Shown here piece by piece: positions 16,397-29,628 of a stretch of 64,000 bases of DNA (its first letter is position 1; the number at the start of each line of letters is the position of its first letter). The notes beneath the pieces are model-generated. The model ran no database searches, had not been told where the DNA came from, and saw only the letters and a list, made by a program, of their open reading frames with translations. Where the stretch lies: NCBI RefSeq assembly GCF_014764405.1, contig NZ_CP061725.1:248001-312000 (forward strand), given 5' to 3'. The stretch is from Micromonospora craniellae (lineage in GTDB: Bacteria; Actinomycetota; Actinomycetes; Mycobacteriales; Micromonosporaceae). The translations under genes were made by a program, and so were the position numbers.

Positions 16397-18121
16397 TCAG
16401 AGCGCCACGATCGCTGCCGTCTCCGCCGGTAGTTCGATGCGGTCGCGTTGCACCGTGACGCCCTCCCCCGTGGCCAGCAGCACCCGGCGCGCCACCCCGG
16501 GCAGGGTCACCCGCTGCGGCTTGTCCGCGAGGTTCGCCGCCACCAGGCAGCCGCCGCGCCGCATCACCAGGAACCGGTCGCCGTGGCGTACGTCGATGGC
16601 GAACAGGTGCGGGTCAGACAGCTCGGGACGGGACTTCCGCAGCGCGATCAGGCGGCGGTGGAACTCGTACATCTGCCGGTGTTCGGGTTTGTCCAGCTCG
16701 GCCCAGTCCAACCGGGAGCGGACGAAGGTCTGCCGGTCCTGCGGGTCGGGAACGTCGCCGGGGGGCCAGCCGTGAGCGGCGAACTCGCTGCGGCGGCCGG
16801 TCACCACGGCAGCCGCCAACTCGGGCTCCGGGTGCGACGTGAAGTACTGCCACGGCGTCGAGGCCGCCCACTCCTCCCCCATGAACAGCATCGGCGTGAA
16901 CGGTGCGGTCATCAGCAGGGTCGCGCCGACGCGCAGCAGCGCCGGGGACAGCGTCGCCGACAGGCGATCGCCAATCGCGCGGTTGCCGACCTGGTCATGA
17001 TTTTGCAGGTACACGACGAAGCGGTGGCCGGGGGTACGCGGGTCGACCGGGCGGCCGTGCTGGCGGTGCCGGAAGCTGGACCAGGTGCCGGTGTGGAAGA
17101 ACGCGCCGGTGAGCACCTCGGCGAGGCACTCCATGGTGCCGAAGTCGCCGTAGTAGCCCTGCCGTTCGCCGGTGAGCAGGGTGTGCAGGGCGTGGTGGGC
17201 GTCGTCGTTCCACTGGGCGTGCAGGCCGTAGCCGCCGGCCTCCCGGGGGCTGATCAGCCGGGGGTCGTTGAGGTCGGACTCGGCGATCAGGGACAGCGGG
17301 CGGCCCAGGTGCACCGAGAGCGACTCGACCTCGACGGCGATCTCCTCCAGCAGGTGCACCGCCCGGGAGTCGGGCATCGCGTGGACGGCGTCCAGGCGCA
17401 GACCGTCGACGTGGTAGTCACGCAGCCACATCAGGATGCTGTCGGTGATGAAGCGGCGTACGCCGTCGGAGTGCGGGCCGTCCAGGTTGACCGCCTGGCC
17501 CCAGGGGGTGTCCCGCTCGCTGAGGTAGGGGGCGAACATCGGCGCGTAGGCCCCGGAGGGCCCGAAATGGTTGTAGACGACGTCGAGGATCACCCCCAGC
17601 CCCTTGGCGTGGGCGGCGTCGACCAGCCGTTTGAGGCCGTCCGGGCCGCCGTACGGTTCGTGCGGGGCGAACCAGCAGACGCCGTCGTACCCCCAGTTGT
17701 GCTCGCCGTTGAAGGCGTTGACCGGCAGCAGCTCGATCATGTCGACGCCGAGGTCGACCAGGTGGTCGAGCCTGCCGATCGCGGCGTCGAAGGTGCCTTC
17801 CGGGGTGAACGTGCCGACGTGCAGTTCGTAGAGGACGCTGCCGGGCAGTTGCCGGCCGGTCCAGGCGCTGTCGGTCCACTCGAACGCCGCGTGCTCGTAG
17901 CGGCGGCTCGGGCCGTGCACGCCGGAGGGCTGCCACCGTGACCGGGGGTCGGGCAGCGCCCGATCGTCGTCGTCCAGCAGGAACGCGTAGTCGTCGCCGG
18001 CGTCGGGCACCTCGGCCCGCCACCAGCCGCCCCGGGACGCCCGCATCTCGTGGTCGGCGGCGCCCGGCCGGCGCAGTCGGACCCGGGACGCCTCCGGCGC
18101 CCAGACGGTGAACTCGGTCAT
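16397..18121 (-). CDS. treZ: Malto-oligosyltrehalose trehalohydrolase
   Basis: 574 residues, GH13 family. It releases free trehalose from malto-oligosyltrehalose made by TreY, in the cytosol. An N-terminal E-set domain (TEFTVWAPEASRVRLR) precedes the TIM barrel, with DVVYNHFGPSG, the nucleophile Asp in DGLRLDAVHAM, the acid Glu in LIAESDLNDPR and the QNHDQVGNR motif. Its ATG overlaps the treY stop (ATGA), so it is the last gene of glgX-treY-treZ. Confidence 0.96.
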   Translation of the reverse strand: MTEFTVWAPEASRVRLRRPGAADHEMRASRGGWWRAEVPDAGDDYAFLLDDDDRALPDPRSRWQPSGVHGPSRRYEHAAFEWTDSAWTGRQLPGSVLYELHVGTFTPEGTFDAAIGRLDHLVDLGVDMIELLPVNAFNGEHNWGYDGVCWFAPHEPYGGPDGLKRLVDAAHAKGLGVILDVVYNHFGPSGAYAPMFAPYLSERDTPWGQAVNLDGPHSDGVRRFITDSILMWLRDYHVDGLRLDAVHAMPDSRAVHLLEEIAVEVESLSVHLGRPLSLIAESDLNDPRLISPREAGGYGLHAQWNDDAHHALHTLLTGERQGYYGDFGTMECLAEVLTGAFFHTGTWSSFRHRQHGRPVDPRTPGHRFVVYLQNHDQVGNRAIGDRLSATLSPALLRVGATLLMTAPFTPMLFMGEEWAASTPWQYFTSHPEPELAAAVVTGRRSEFAAHGWPPGDVPDPQDRQTFVRSRLDWAELDKPEHRQMYEFHRRLIALRKSRPELSDPHLFAIDVRHGDRFLVMRRGGCLVAANLADKPQRVTLPGVARRVLLATGEGVTVQRDRIELPAETAAIVAL

Positions 18122-20421
18122 GACGCCTTCCCGGAGCCTTCGGTGGGGGCGAGCAGCGCGACGGGATAGGTGGCGAGCAGATCGGCCAGACGGACCTGAA
18201 CCTCACTGTAGACCCGTCCGGTGAACTGGCACGACATCTCGTTAACAGGTAGTGACAGGGTGGTGTCGCGCCAGCCGCCGCCCGCCGCCAGGCGCAGCGG
18301 GAGCCGGGTGGCGACGGCGAGCGCGCCGCCCCGGTCAAAGGCGACGGCGTGCCGGGCGGCCGGGCCGTGCACGACGACCGGCTGGTAGTCGCCGAACAAC
18401 TCCGGGCGGTCGCGGCGCAGCCGCAGGGTGCGGGACACCACGAGCAGCTTGGCCGCGCCGCTCTCGTCCACCGGCGGCTGCCAGCCGGCGTCGAGCCGGG
18501 CCAGCAGGTCCCGGCGTACGTCGAAGTCGACCGGGCGGCGGTTGTCCGGGTCGACCAGGGAGTCGTCCCACAGCTCGGCGCCCTGGTAGGTGTCGGGTGT
18601 TCCGGGCATGGCGAGCTGCACCAGCTTCTGCCCGAGCGAGTTGGACCAGCCGGCCGGGGTGATCTCGGCGGCGAGCGCGGCGAGCGAGGCGTGCACCGCC
18701 GGGTCGTCGTACATGGCGTCGACCAGGGCGTGCATCGCCTGCTCGAAGGCCGGGTCGGGGTCGGTCCAACCGGTCGAGGCGGCGGCCTCCCGGGCGGCCT
18801 TCTCGGCGTACGCGTGCATCCGCTCGCGCGCGATCGGCCAGGCGCCGACGACGGTCTGCCAGAGCAGGTGGGCCAGCGCGGCGTCCGGCAGCGGCACGGC
18901 GGACGTCCAGGCGGTGACCTGCTCGGCCCAGCGGCGCGGCAGCTCGGCGAGCACGGCGAGGCGGGCGCGGACGTCCTCGCCGCGTTTGGTGTCGTGGGTC
19001 GACAGCGTGGTCATGCTCGCCGGCCAGCGTTCGTGCCGGGCGGCGGCGAAGCGGTGGAAGCGGCCGGGCAGGGTGCCGAAGTGGGCGGGGCTGCCGCCGA
19101 CCTCGTTGAGCGCGACGAACCGCGTCCACCGGTAGTAGGCGGTGTCCTCGACGCCCTTGGCCATCACCGCGCCGGTGAACTGCGGGAAGCGGCGGGCCAG
19201 CTCGTCGTCGGGGTCGCGCAGCCGCCGGGTCACCGCGTCCAGCGCGCCGGTCAGGTCGGTGCGGCGGCGACCCGCCTCGGCGCGGGCGTTGGCCAGGTGC
19301 CGGGCGCCGTCGGGCGGGTAGCCCCGGTAGACCGGGAATGCGGCGGCCAACTCGGCCAGGGCGGCGCGGGCCGCGTCCGGCTCCACGTCGGGAGCGAGCG
19401 CGGCCAGCCGGGTCAGCTCGGTGGCGAGCAGCCGGGTGGCGGCGCCGAGCTTCGTGTCGTGGGTCAGGTCGGCCCAGGAGGTGGCCCGGCCGACCAGCCG
19501 GGTGTCCAGGGCGGTGAAGGCGGCCTCGGCGTCGCTGTCGACGAAGAGTCCACCGACGGCGTTGAGGGCGTCGTAGCCGGTGGTGCCGTCCACCGGCCAG
19601 GACGGCAGCTCCTCGCCGTACTCCAGGATCTTCTCCACCACCAGCCAGGCGTCGGGGGCGGCCTCGCGCAGCCGGGCCAGGTAGCCGCCGGGGTCGCGCA
19701 GCCCGTCGGGGTGGTCGACCCGGATGCCGTCGACCTCGCCGGCCGCGACCCAGGCCAGGATCAGCTCGTGGGTGGCGGCGAACACCTCCGGGTCCTCCAC
19801 CCGCAGCCCGGCCAGGGCGGCGATCGAGAAGAACCGGCGGTACGTCAGCTCGGCGTCGCCGCGTCGCCAGGAGACCAGCTCGTAGTGCTGCCGGTCGTGC
19901 ACCTCGCGGGGACTGCCGTCGCCGGTGCCGTCGGCGACCGGGAAACGGTGCTCGTGGTAGCGCAGCTCGCCATCGGCGATCTTCAGGTCGGCCAGCGCGT
20001 CGGGGTCGTCGGCGAGCACCGGCAGCAGCAGCCGGTCCCGCGTCCAGTCGATGTCGAACCAGCGGGCGTACGCCGAGTCGCGTCCCCGGCGCAGCACGTC
20101 CCACCACGCCGGGTTGGCGGCCGGTACGGCGACTCCGGCGTGGTTGGGCACGATGTCCACGACCAGGCCGAGCCCGGCCGCGCGCAGCGCCCGCAGCAGG
20201 CGCTGCCGGGCGGGCTCGCCGCCGAGTTCCGGGTTGACCCGACGGTGGTCGACGACGTCGTAGCCGTGCGCGCTGCCCGGCGCGGCGGCCAGCAGCGGCG
20301 CGCTGTAGAGGTGGGTGACGCCGAGGTCGGCGAGGTAGCCGGCGAGGCCGGCGGCGGCGTCCAGGTCGAAGCCCGGGCTCACCTGCACCCGGTACGTCGC
20401 TCCGACGGGGGTCACGGTCAT
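18118..20421 (-). CDS. treY: Malto-oligosyltrehalose synthase
   Basis: 767 residues, GH13. It converts the reducing-end alpha-1,4 linkage of a maltodextrin into an alpha,alpha-1,1 linkage. The N-terminus TYRVQVSPGFDLDAAAGL, VVDIVPNHAGVAVP, nucleophile Asp in DGIRVDHPDGLRDP, Glu in WLVVEKILEYGEELP and the late LSTHDTKRGEDVRAR motif are characteristic. The frame is open for another ~325 codons upstream, but that part is antisense shadow of glgX; the ATG at MTVTPVGATY lies 2 bp beyond the glgX stop and gives normal family length. Confidence 0.96.
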   Translation of the reverse strand: MTVTPVGATYRVQVSPGFDLDAAAGLAGYLADLGVTHLYSAPLLAAAPGSAHGYDVVDHRRVNPELGGEPARQRLLRALRAAGLGLVVDIVPNHAGVAVPAANPAWWDVLRRGRDSAYARWFDIDWTRDRLLLPVLADDPDALADLKIADGELRYHEHRFPVADGTGDGSPREVHDRQHYELVSWRRGDAELTYRRFFSIAALAGLRVEDPEVFAATHELILAWVAAGEVDGIRVDHPDGLRDPGGYLARLREAAPDAWLVVEKILEYGEELPSWPVDGTTGYDALNAVGGLFVDSDAEAAFTALDTRLVGRATSWADLTHDTKLGAATRLLATELTRLAALAPDVEPDAARAALAELAAAFPVYRGYPPDGARHLANARAEAGRRRTDLTGALDAVTRRLRDPDDELARRFPQFTGAVMAKGVEDTAYYRWTRFVALNEVGGSPAHFGTLPGRFHRFAAARHERWPASMTTLSTHDTKRGEDVRARLAVLAELPRRWAEQVTAWTSAVPLPDAALAHLLWQTVVGAWPIARERMHAYAEKAAREAAASTGWTDPDPAFEQAMHALVDAMYDDPAVHASLAALAAEITPAGWSNSLGQKLVQLAMPGTPDTYQGAELWDDSLVDPDNRRPVDFDVRRDLLARLDAGWQPPVDESGAAKLLVVSRTLRLRRDRPELFGDYQPVVVHGPAARHAVAFDRGGALAVATRLPLRLAAGGGWRDTTLSLPVNEMSCQFTGRVYSEVQVRLADLLATYPVALLAPTEGSGKAS

Positions 20422-20423
20422 GG

Positions 20424-22541
<2,118 letters not shown>

Positions 22542-22868
22542 GTCGCTCCTTCGCACCACGTGTCACGGGCGCGCGCCCGCACCCGTGAGCACACCCGTCC
22601 GGGGGATCCCCGCGGATGCGCGCGGCGGTAATGCCCCGCACGGTCCGCCACCAATCCATCCGATCGGGTGAATGCCTGGTATCCGCCCGGCTGATGCGAG
22701 ATGAACCCTTGTGGTGCCGTCCGTCACTGTGGCCGTCCTCAAGGTGCGGAATCACCCATCATGCCGTTTCCTTGTTACCGGGCAAGCTCTCGCGTGCCCG
22801 AAACCCTACGCTGTTCCCCCGCCGCCACCGACGCCGGCGCGTTTTCTGCTGCACGGACGGAGACTGAT
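22542..22868. other. Divergent promoter region between glgX and the GT4 gene
   Basis: 327 bp with no gene I can support. It must hold the promoters of the trehalose operon (leftward) and the glycosyltransferase (rightward). CTACGCT about 60 bp upstream of the GT4 GTG could be a -10, but no clear -35 or operator was seen. Confidence 0.4.
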
Positions 22869-24272
22869 GTGACGACCCTGCGGGTCGGTGGGCGTACCGC
22901 CACCGCCGCGGACCGGATCCACCGGCCCACCCTCACCTCGCGCCCCCAGATCCCGGCCCAGCCCGGTCCGGCCACCCCGCCGCGCACCCACCGCATCCTG
23001 ATGCTGTCGTGGGAGTTCCCGCCGGTGCTCGTGGGCGGCCTGGGCCGGCACGTACACGCGCTCTCGGTGGCCCTGGCCGCTGCCGGCCACGAGGTCACCG
23101 TCGTCACACGTCACTGCGAGGGCGCTCCGCTGGAGGAGTACGTCGACGGCGTCCGGGTCGTCCGCGCCGCCGAGGACCCGGTGGCCTTCCCGCTGGCCAC
23201 CGAGAGCCTGCTGGCCTGGACGATGGCGTTCAACCACACGCTGACCCGGGCCGCGCTGCGCGCCGCCTCCTCCGGCGGCTACGACGTCATCCACGCGCAC
23301 GACTGGCTGGTGGCGCACGCCGCGATGACCCTGCGCGACCACCTGGACCTGCCGCTGGTCAGCACCATCCACGCCACCGAGGCGGGTCGGCACCAGGGCT
23401 GGCTGCCCGAGGAGATGAACCGCACCATCCACGGCGTCGAGCACTGGCTCAGCACCGAGTCGACCCGGGTGGTGGTCTGCTCCGGGTACATGCGCGAGGA
23501 GGTCAGCGCCCTGTTCGGCGTACCGACCGACCGCGTCGACGTGGTCCCCAACGGCGTGGAGCCGCACCGGTGGCGGGTGTCGGCCAGCGCGGTGGCGCAG
23601 GCCCGGGCCCGATTCGCCGGGGACGGCCCACTGGTCACGTTCGCCGGGCGACTGGTCTACGAGAAGGGCGTGCAGCACCTGATCGCCAGCCTGCCCAAGC
23701 TGCGGGAGCGGCACCCCGGGCTGCGTGCGGTGATCGTCGGCGACGGGCCGTACCGTGGCGAACTGGAGGCCGACGTGCACCGGCTCGGCCTGGGCGGCAT
23801 GGTCAGCCTGCCCGGCTTCCTCGGCGGCACCGACCTGCCCGCGGTGATGGCCGCCTCGGACTGCTTCGCGGTGCCCAGCATCTACGAGCCGTTCGGCATG
23901 GTGGCACTGGAGGGCGCCGCCGCCGGCGCCCCGCTCGCGGTCGCCGAGACCGGCGGCCTCGCCGAGATCGTCGAGCCGGGCGTCACCGGGATGACCTTCC
24001 GGCCGCACGACCCGGACGCGCTGACCGACGCGGTGCACGCGGTGCTCTCCGACCGGGAGCGCGCCCGCATGCTGGCCCGTCGCGCCCGCGCCATGGTGCA
24101 CGAGCAGTACGGCTGGGCGGCCATCGCCAGCCGCACCGGCTCGGCGTACGCGACGGCCATCGCCCAGGCCCCGAACGTCGCCGCCGAACGCGCCGCCCAG
24201 CAGATGGCGCTCGGCCGGTCGCGCCCGGTGGTCCCGGACGGCAACCTGCTGGCCGCCGCCGGCCTGCGCTGA
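22869..24272 (+). CDS. GT4-family glycosyltransferase, glycogen-synthase-like
   Basis: 467 residues with a GT-B fold. The N-terminal domain has LMLSWEFPPVLVGGLGRHV, close to the glycogen synthase KxGGL-type motif. The C-terminal donor domain has VTFAGRLVYEKGVQHLIASL and EPFGMVALE, the E-x7-E signature of GT4/GT5 retaining enzymes. The GTG start was chosen for the GGAG 6 bp upstream and because sequence before it is not coding-like. The position divergent to glgX-treY-treZ suggests a role in alpha-glucan (glycogen or maltosyl-phosphate-derived glucan) synthesis; a different sugar acceptor remains possible. Confidence 0.88.
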   Translation: MTTLRVGGRTATAADRIHRPTLTSRPQIPAQPGPATPPRTHRILMLSWEFPPVLVGGLGRHVHALSVALAAAGHEVTVVTRHCEGAPLEEYVDGVRVVRAAEDPVAFPLATESLLAWTMAFNHTLTRAALRAASSGGYDVIHAHDWLVAHAAMTLRDHLDLPLVSTIHATEAGRHQGWLPEEMNRTIHGVEHWLSTESTRVVVCSGYMREEVSALFGVPTDRVDVVPNGVEPHRWRVSASAVAQARARFAGDGPLVTFAGRLVYEKGVQHLIASLPKLRERHPGLRAVIVGDGPYRGELEADVHRLGLGGMVSLPGFLGGTDLPAVMAASDCFAVPSIYEPFGMVALEGAAAGAPLAVAETGGLAEIVEPGVTGMTFRPHDPDALTDAVHAVLSDRERARMLARRARAMVHEQYGWAAIASRTGSAYATAIAQAPNVAAERAAQQMALGRSRPVVPDGNLLAAAGLR

Positions 24273-24445
24273 CCGACACCAGCACCGTCGCACGACACGG
24301 CCCTGGCTCCCGCCGAACGCTGGAGCCGGGGCCGGCACCGTTCCGGCCGCACAGCGGAAGGGCCGCGTGGGCACTGTCCGGGTGAGGCCGCCGCCGGCCC
24401 GGAGTGGCCAGCCCGGCGGTCGGTGGCGGCGGCAGCGGTGTCGTT

Positions 24446-24500
24446 GTAAGGAAGGGTCCCCTCCTAACGCCTGCGGTATAGGAGGGGACCCTTCCTAACA
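24446..24500. repeat. Complete GGGTCCCC-type palindrome, also a shared terminator
   Basis: AGGAAGGGTCCCCTCCTA and its inverted copy TAGGAGGGGACCCTTCCT form an 18-bp perfect stem around a 12-nt loop. It directly abuts the citrate synthase stop codon and lies downstream of the convergent glycosyltransferase, so it can terminate both. Half copies occur near argG and at 29933. Confidence 0.8.
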
Positions 24501-25784
<1,284 letters not shown>

Positions 25785-26041
25785 GTGGTTCCTCGCTTCG
25801 CCGGCAGATCTACGTTGAATTGCCTTCGCTTCTACCGTAATTGCGGTTGCGGCGACACCGCCTGCCGTGGTTCGGCGGTGAGGTATGCGTCACCCGATTC
25901 CCGACCACACGGCTGGGAAACCCCGACGACGAGGACGAACAGGCACGAAGGAAGCACGAAGAGTGTCAGTTCGCGGCAGATGCGGAACTGTCCGAGCGCT
26001 CAGTCACGCGGCCCTCGTGGGGCGACGGCGGCGCGTCGGTT

Positions 26042-28126
26042 TCAGGCGATGGCGAGCCGGCGCAGGTCCCCGGCGGCGCCGACGAGATACAGGTCGAGCC
26101 GGTTGGCACCGGGGCGGAAGAGCCGGTCGTCGGCGAGCAGCGCGGCGAAACGGCGACCGCCTGCGTCCGGGGACACGACCGGCACCACGGCCCCGACCAC
26201 CCCGTTGACCGCCACCGCCAGCGACGTGCCGTCGGCGACCCGGTCGGGCACGGTGCCCCAGACCATCGCCGGCAACCGCCCGTCGTCCGGGTCGACGGCC
26301 CGGAAGGCGTCCTGTCCGCCGACGACAGCGGTGCCGCCGGACGGCGCGTCACCCACACTGGTCCCGACCAGGGGGTGCGGCTGCGGCGGCGGCATCGCGG
26401 CGGGCACTCCCCCAGGGATCGGCATGGGCTGCGACGGCCGGTCGTAGAAGACCTTGCCCGGCTCGGTACGCGGCGCCTGCCGGGCCGAGCGGCCGTCGAC
26501 CTGCCACGGCAGCCGGATGGCCGCCTCGTCGGCGATGGTGGGCAGCAGGTCGACGTGTTCCCAGTTGCGATCGTCCACCCGCCCGGCGCGCTGCCCCGGC
26601 GTCCGGACGAACGTCGGCACCCAGGCCACCTGATCGGGGGCGGCACGGATGGCGCCCTCGCCCCGGCCCTGCGCCCCCTCGGTGAAGCTGACGCCGTGGT
26701 CGGCGGTGACCACCACCAGCGCCCGGTCCCACAGCCCGCTGGCGCGCAGCGTACGGATCGTCTCGCCGATCAGCCGGTCGGTGTAGCCGAGCTGCGCCAG
26801 GTGCCGCTGCCGGGCCAGGTCGACCCACCCCTCCCCCTCGTTCGGAAAGTCCTCGGGGGCCTCGTAACGCGCACCTGACGGCAGGTACGCCCACGGGCTG
26901 TGCGGCATCAGCAGGTGCAGGAAGTGCAGCGTCGGCCGGGACGACGGGGTCAGGCCGTTCAGGAAGCTGGTGAACCGGGCCGGCTGGTTGACGTTGAGGC
27001 TGTCCCAGCGGAACTTCGGGTCGTTCGGCACCGGTTCGGCGGCGTCGATACCCGCCTCCTCGGCGGTGCGCTCCCGGTACGAGTCCTCCGGGTCGATCCG
27101 GCTGTCGTGCGGTGCGGTGATCTGGCGTGCCAGCTTCCCGGTCTCCCGGACCAGCACCCCGATCCCCTGTTCCGGGGCGACCGGCTGCTCGCAGCGGCTG
27201 GGCGGGCAGAGCCGGGTGATGCTCTCCTCGGCCCGGATGTCGTACAGGCCGCCGAAGGCGGTGAAGAGGTTGTCCGGGTAGTGCGAGTAGTGCGGGGCGA
27301 ACGGCTGGGCCGGGTAGCGGCCGGTCAGCATGGCCGGCAGCGCGTACGGCGTCCAGCCGCTGACCCCGGTCGAGTTGCGGTACCAGGTGGAGCCGGCGGC
27401 CAACTCGGCGAAGTGCGGGTAGCGGGCCGTGTCGACGCCGCCGTCCGCGCCGAGCAGCGAGACCAGCGGCAACTCGTCCAGCACCAGCATGACCACCGGC
27501 GGATGCAGGTCGCCGATCGCCGTACCGGCCGCGCCGCCGTCGCCCCGGGGCAGCACCACCGGCCCGGTCGGCGAGGCGAACAGGAACAACCCGACGAAGA
27601 GCAGCGGCCCCACGGCGGCCACCCGCAGCACCCGCCCCGGGGCCCGCCACCGCCGGTGGGCGAGCGCCGCCGCCACCCCGGCCACCGCCGCCACCAGCAG
27701 CAACGGTACGCCCCGCAGCGGCGTGACGTGCCGGCCGACCTGCACCGCCAGCGCGCCGACCAGCAGGCCGACCAGCAGGGTGTGCGTCGCCGCCCGGGTG
27801 GGGCGTCCGGCCAGCCCGGACAGCATGCCGAGCAGCCCGAGCGCGACGGTGGGCAGCACCGCGACGAGGGCGACCAGCAGCAGGATCTCGCCCCGGTCGG
27901 CCCGGTGGAACAGGAAGAAGTCCGGGCTGCGGCCGAGCACGTCCAGCAACGGCTGGGTGACTGCCAGCCCGACCAGGGCGGTCACCTCCAGCACCCGACC
28001 GCCCTCGGCCCGCCAGCCGCCCCACCCCCACCGGCGACCGGCTTTCCGGGTGCCGTCCGGGTCGCCGGGCACGACCGGTGCGGCCGGCTCGCTGGCCTCC
28101 GTCGCGTCAGCAGGTCGGTCAGCCAC
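26042..28126 (-). CDS. Membrane sulfatase-fold (alkaline phosphatase superfamily) enzyme
   Basis: 694 residues. Residues ~1-45 are polar. About five membrane segments follow (LLLVALVAVLPTVALGLLGM, LLVGLLVGALAVQV, VPLLLVAAVAGVAAALA, VAAVGPLLFVGLFLFA). An extracellular sulfatase domain comes next: PPVVMLVLDELPLVSLLG (metal Asp), GVSGWTPYALPAMLTGRYP (nucleophile Thr/Ser region), HFLHLLMPHSPWAYLP and LVVVTADHGVSFTEG (metal Asp/His). This layout resembles LtaS/OpgB-type phosphotransferases and phosphodiesterases more than true sulfatases, because the Cys/Ser-x-Pro-x-Arg signature is not evident. The GTG start overlaps the methyltransferase stop by 8 bp, showing coupling. Probably modifies a cell-envelope polymer; the substrate is unknown. 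Confidence 0.82.
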   Translation of the reverse strand: MADRPADATEASEPAAPVVPGDPDGTRKAGRRWGWGGWRAEGGRVLEVTALVGLAVTQPLLDVLGRSPDFFLFHRADRGEILLLVALVAVLPTVALGLLGMLSGLAGRPTRAATHTLLVGLLVGALAVQVGRHVTPLRGVPLLLVAAVAGVAAALAHRRWRAPGRVLRVAAVGPLLFVGLFLFASPTGPVVLPRGDGGAAGTAIGDLHPPVVMLVLDELPLVSLLGADGGVDTARYPHFAELAAGSTWYRNSTGVSGWTPYALPAMLTGRYPAQPFAPHYSHYPDNLFTAFGGLYDIRAEESITRLCPPSRCEQPVAPEQGIGVLVRETGKLARQITAPHDSRIDPEDSYRERTAEEAGIDAAEPVPNDPKFRWDSLNVNQPARFTSFLNGLTPSSRPTLHFLHLLMPHSPWAYLPSGARYEAPEDFPNEGEGWVDLARQRHLAQLGYTDRLIGETIRTLRASGLWDRALVVVTADHGVSFTEGAQGRGEGAIRAAPDQVAWVPTFVRTPGQRAGRVDDRNWEHVDLLPTIADEAAIRLPWQVDGRSARQAPRTEPGKVFYDRPSQPMPIPGGVPAAMPPPQPHPLVGTSVGDAPSGGTAVVGGQDAFRAVDPDDGRLPAMVWGTVPDRVADGTSLAVAVNGVVGAVVPVVSPDAGGRRFAALLADDRLFRPGANRLDLYLVGAAGDLRRLAIA

Positions 28127-29618
28127 CCAGGGCCACCCGGTAGAGGGTGCGGGTGCCCGAGGGCAACTCCAGCCGGTCCTCGACGGTGCCGTGCGCGCCG
28201 AGCAGCGCCTCGAAGGTGTCCCGCCGGTAGTCGGGGAAGAGACCGTCGGGCTTGTTCGCCAGCAGTCGGGCGGCCATCGGGTCGTCGGGGTGGACGAACT
28301 CCACCACCAGGCGGCCGCCCCGGGCGGCGTACCCGGCGAGGCAGGCGACCACCTCGGGCAGCGGCACGTTGCGGCCGATGGCCAGGTGGTGCACCAGGGC
28401 CAGGGCGAGCACGGTGTCCGCGTCGGCGCGGGCGGCGAACGAGGCCCGCTCCACACCGCGCCAACCGCCACCGGGCGACGGGTCGGCAAGGTCCATCACC
28501 AGTGGCAGGATCCGCGGCTCGCCCTCGTCGCGCAGCGTCCGGTAGAGCCGGTCGAGCACCGCCGGATCCTGCTCGACGGCGACGACGTAGTCGGCGTGCC
28601 GGGCGGCGAGGCGGGCGTACCGGCCGTCGTTGGCGCCAAGGTCGAGCACCAGGCGCGGCCGGGCGGCGCAGGTCAGCGCGGCGACCACGAACCGTTCCTT
28701 GCCGGCCCGGTCGTCGCCGGAGTAGCCGCAGGTGCGCTGGTAGTCCACCCAGTGGGTGGCGGGGGGCCGGTGGTCGAGGCGACGGACCAGCTTCTCGATC
28801 CCCCGGACGGTGGCCAGCGCCAGTTCCCGGGTGTAGCCGGCGGCCCGCAACTGGGCACGCACGTCGGCGGTGCTGGTGGCGGCGCTGCGCCGCTGCACGC
28901 TGCCGTGCAGGTGCACGTGGGTCGGTACGCCCGGCAGCAGCCGCCGTACGCCCCGGAACAGCGGAACCATCTGCTCCGGTTCGATGCCGTCGATCCGGGC
29001 CCGCAGCCACGGCTGGAAGTCCAGCCCCAGGTGGGCGCCGAGCATCAGCGGATAGAGCAGCGTCTGGCAGAACTGCCGGTAGCCGGCCCACGGTTCGCCG
29101 TCGCGCAGCGGGGCGAACGACCCGACGTCGATGAAGACCGGCTCGATGCCACGCCACTGGAGGTTGTACGCCGAGCCGTCCTTGGTGGTGAAGCCGGCCG
29201 GCAGGGCCGCCCGAAGGATCTCCAGGTGCAGCAGGGCCGCATCGCGCAGCATCGCGAAGGACCATTCGTACGGGTGGGAGACGAACGGGATCCGCTCGTG
29301 CCGCAGCACCGCCGCCCAGGCCGGGTGTCCCGGGCCGGCCGGGTCTTGCGTGCCGGCCGGTGCGGCGGAGGGCGGCATCTGCGCGGCCGGTAGCTCCTCG
29401 GTGCCGCACACCTTGCCGGCCGCGAGCAGGGGCGGGAAGAAGGTGCTGTCCGCCAGGGCCCGCCAGTGCTGTGCCGCCGTCTCGTCCAGGGCCCGCAGCA
29501 CGTCGTGACCGGCGTGGAAGACCCGGTTGGCCGGGTCGCGGAAGGAGCCGGGCTCGGGCCGCAGCTCGACGCCGGGCAGCGCCGGCCGGATCGACCGTCC
29601 GAGGTCGGGGATCGCCAT
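28119..29618 (-). CDS. Class I SAM-dependent methyltransferase, large, envelope-associated operon
   Basis: 499 residues. The C-terminal half has a Rossmann SAM site (LVLDLGANDGRYARLA), followed by VVAVEQDPAVLDRLYRTL and ALALVHHLAIGRNVPLPEV. The N-terminal ~280 residues have HPYEWSFAMLRDAALLHLE, KDGSAYNLQWRGIEPVFID and GYRQFCQTLLYPLMLGAHL, a pattern I associate with NoeA-like host-specificity methyltransferases. ATG selected at MAIPDLGRS because sequence before it is non-coding and belongs to the small upstream gene. It lies between the small membrane protein (10-bp gap) and the sulfatase-fold enzyme. Confidence 0.8.
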   Translation of the reverse strand: MAIPDLGRSIRPALPGVELRPEPGSFRDPANRVFHAGHDVLRALDETAAQHWRALADSTFFPPLLAAGKVCGTEELPAAQMPPSAAPAGTQDPAGPGHPAWAAVLRHERIPFVSHPYEWSFAMLRDAALLHLEILRAALPAGFTTKDGSAYNLQWRGIEPVFIDVGSFAPLRDGEPWAGYRQFCQTLLYPLMLGAHLGLDFQPWLRARIDGIEPEQMVPLFRGVRRLLPGVPTHVHLHGSVQRRSAATSTADVRAQLRAAGYTRELALATVRGIEKLVRRLDHRPPATHWVDYQRTCGYSGDDRAGKERFVVAALTCAARPRLVLDLGANDGRYARLAARHADYVVAVEQDPAVLDRLYRTLRDEGEPRILPLVMDLADPSPGGGWRGVERASFAARADADTVLALALVHHLAIGRNVPLPEVVACLAGYAARGGRLVVEFVHPDDPMAARLLANKPDGLFPDYRRDTFEALLGAHGTVEDRLELPSGTRTLYRVALGG

Positions 29619-29628
29619 GCCAGGCGGG

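Noticed and set aside
14990..16432. 480-codon plus-strand frame
   Set aside because: Antisense to the transposase and crosses the IS boundary.
23009..24385. 458-codon plus-strand frame overlapping the GT4 gene
   Set aside because: Same strand but different frame, Arg/Gly/Pro-rich without motifs; the GT4 frame has clear donor- and acceptor-site signatures.
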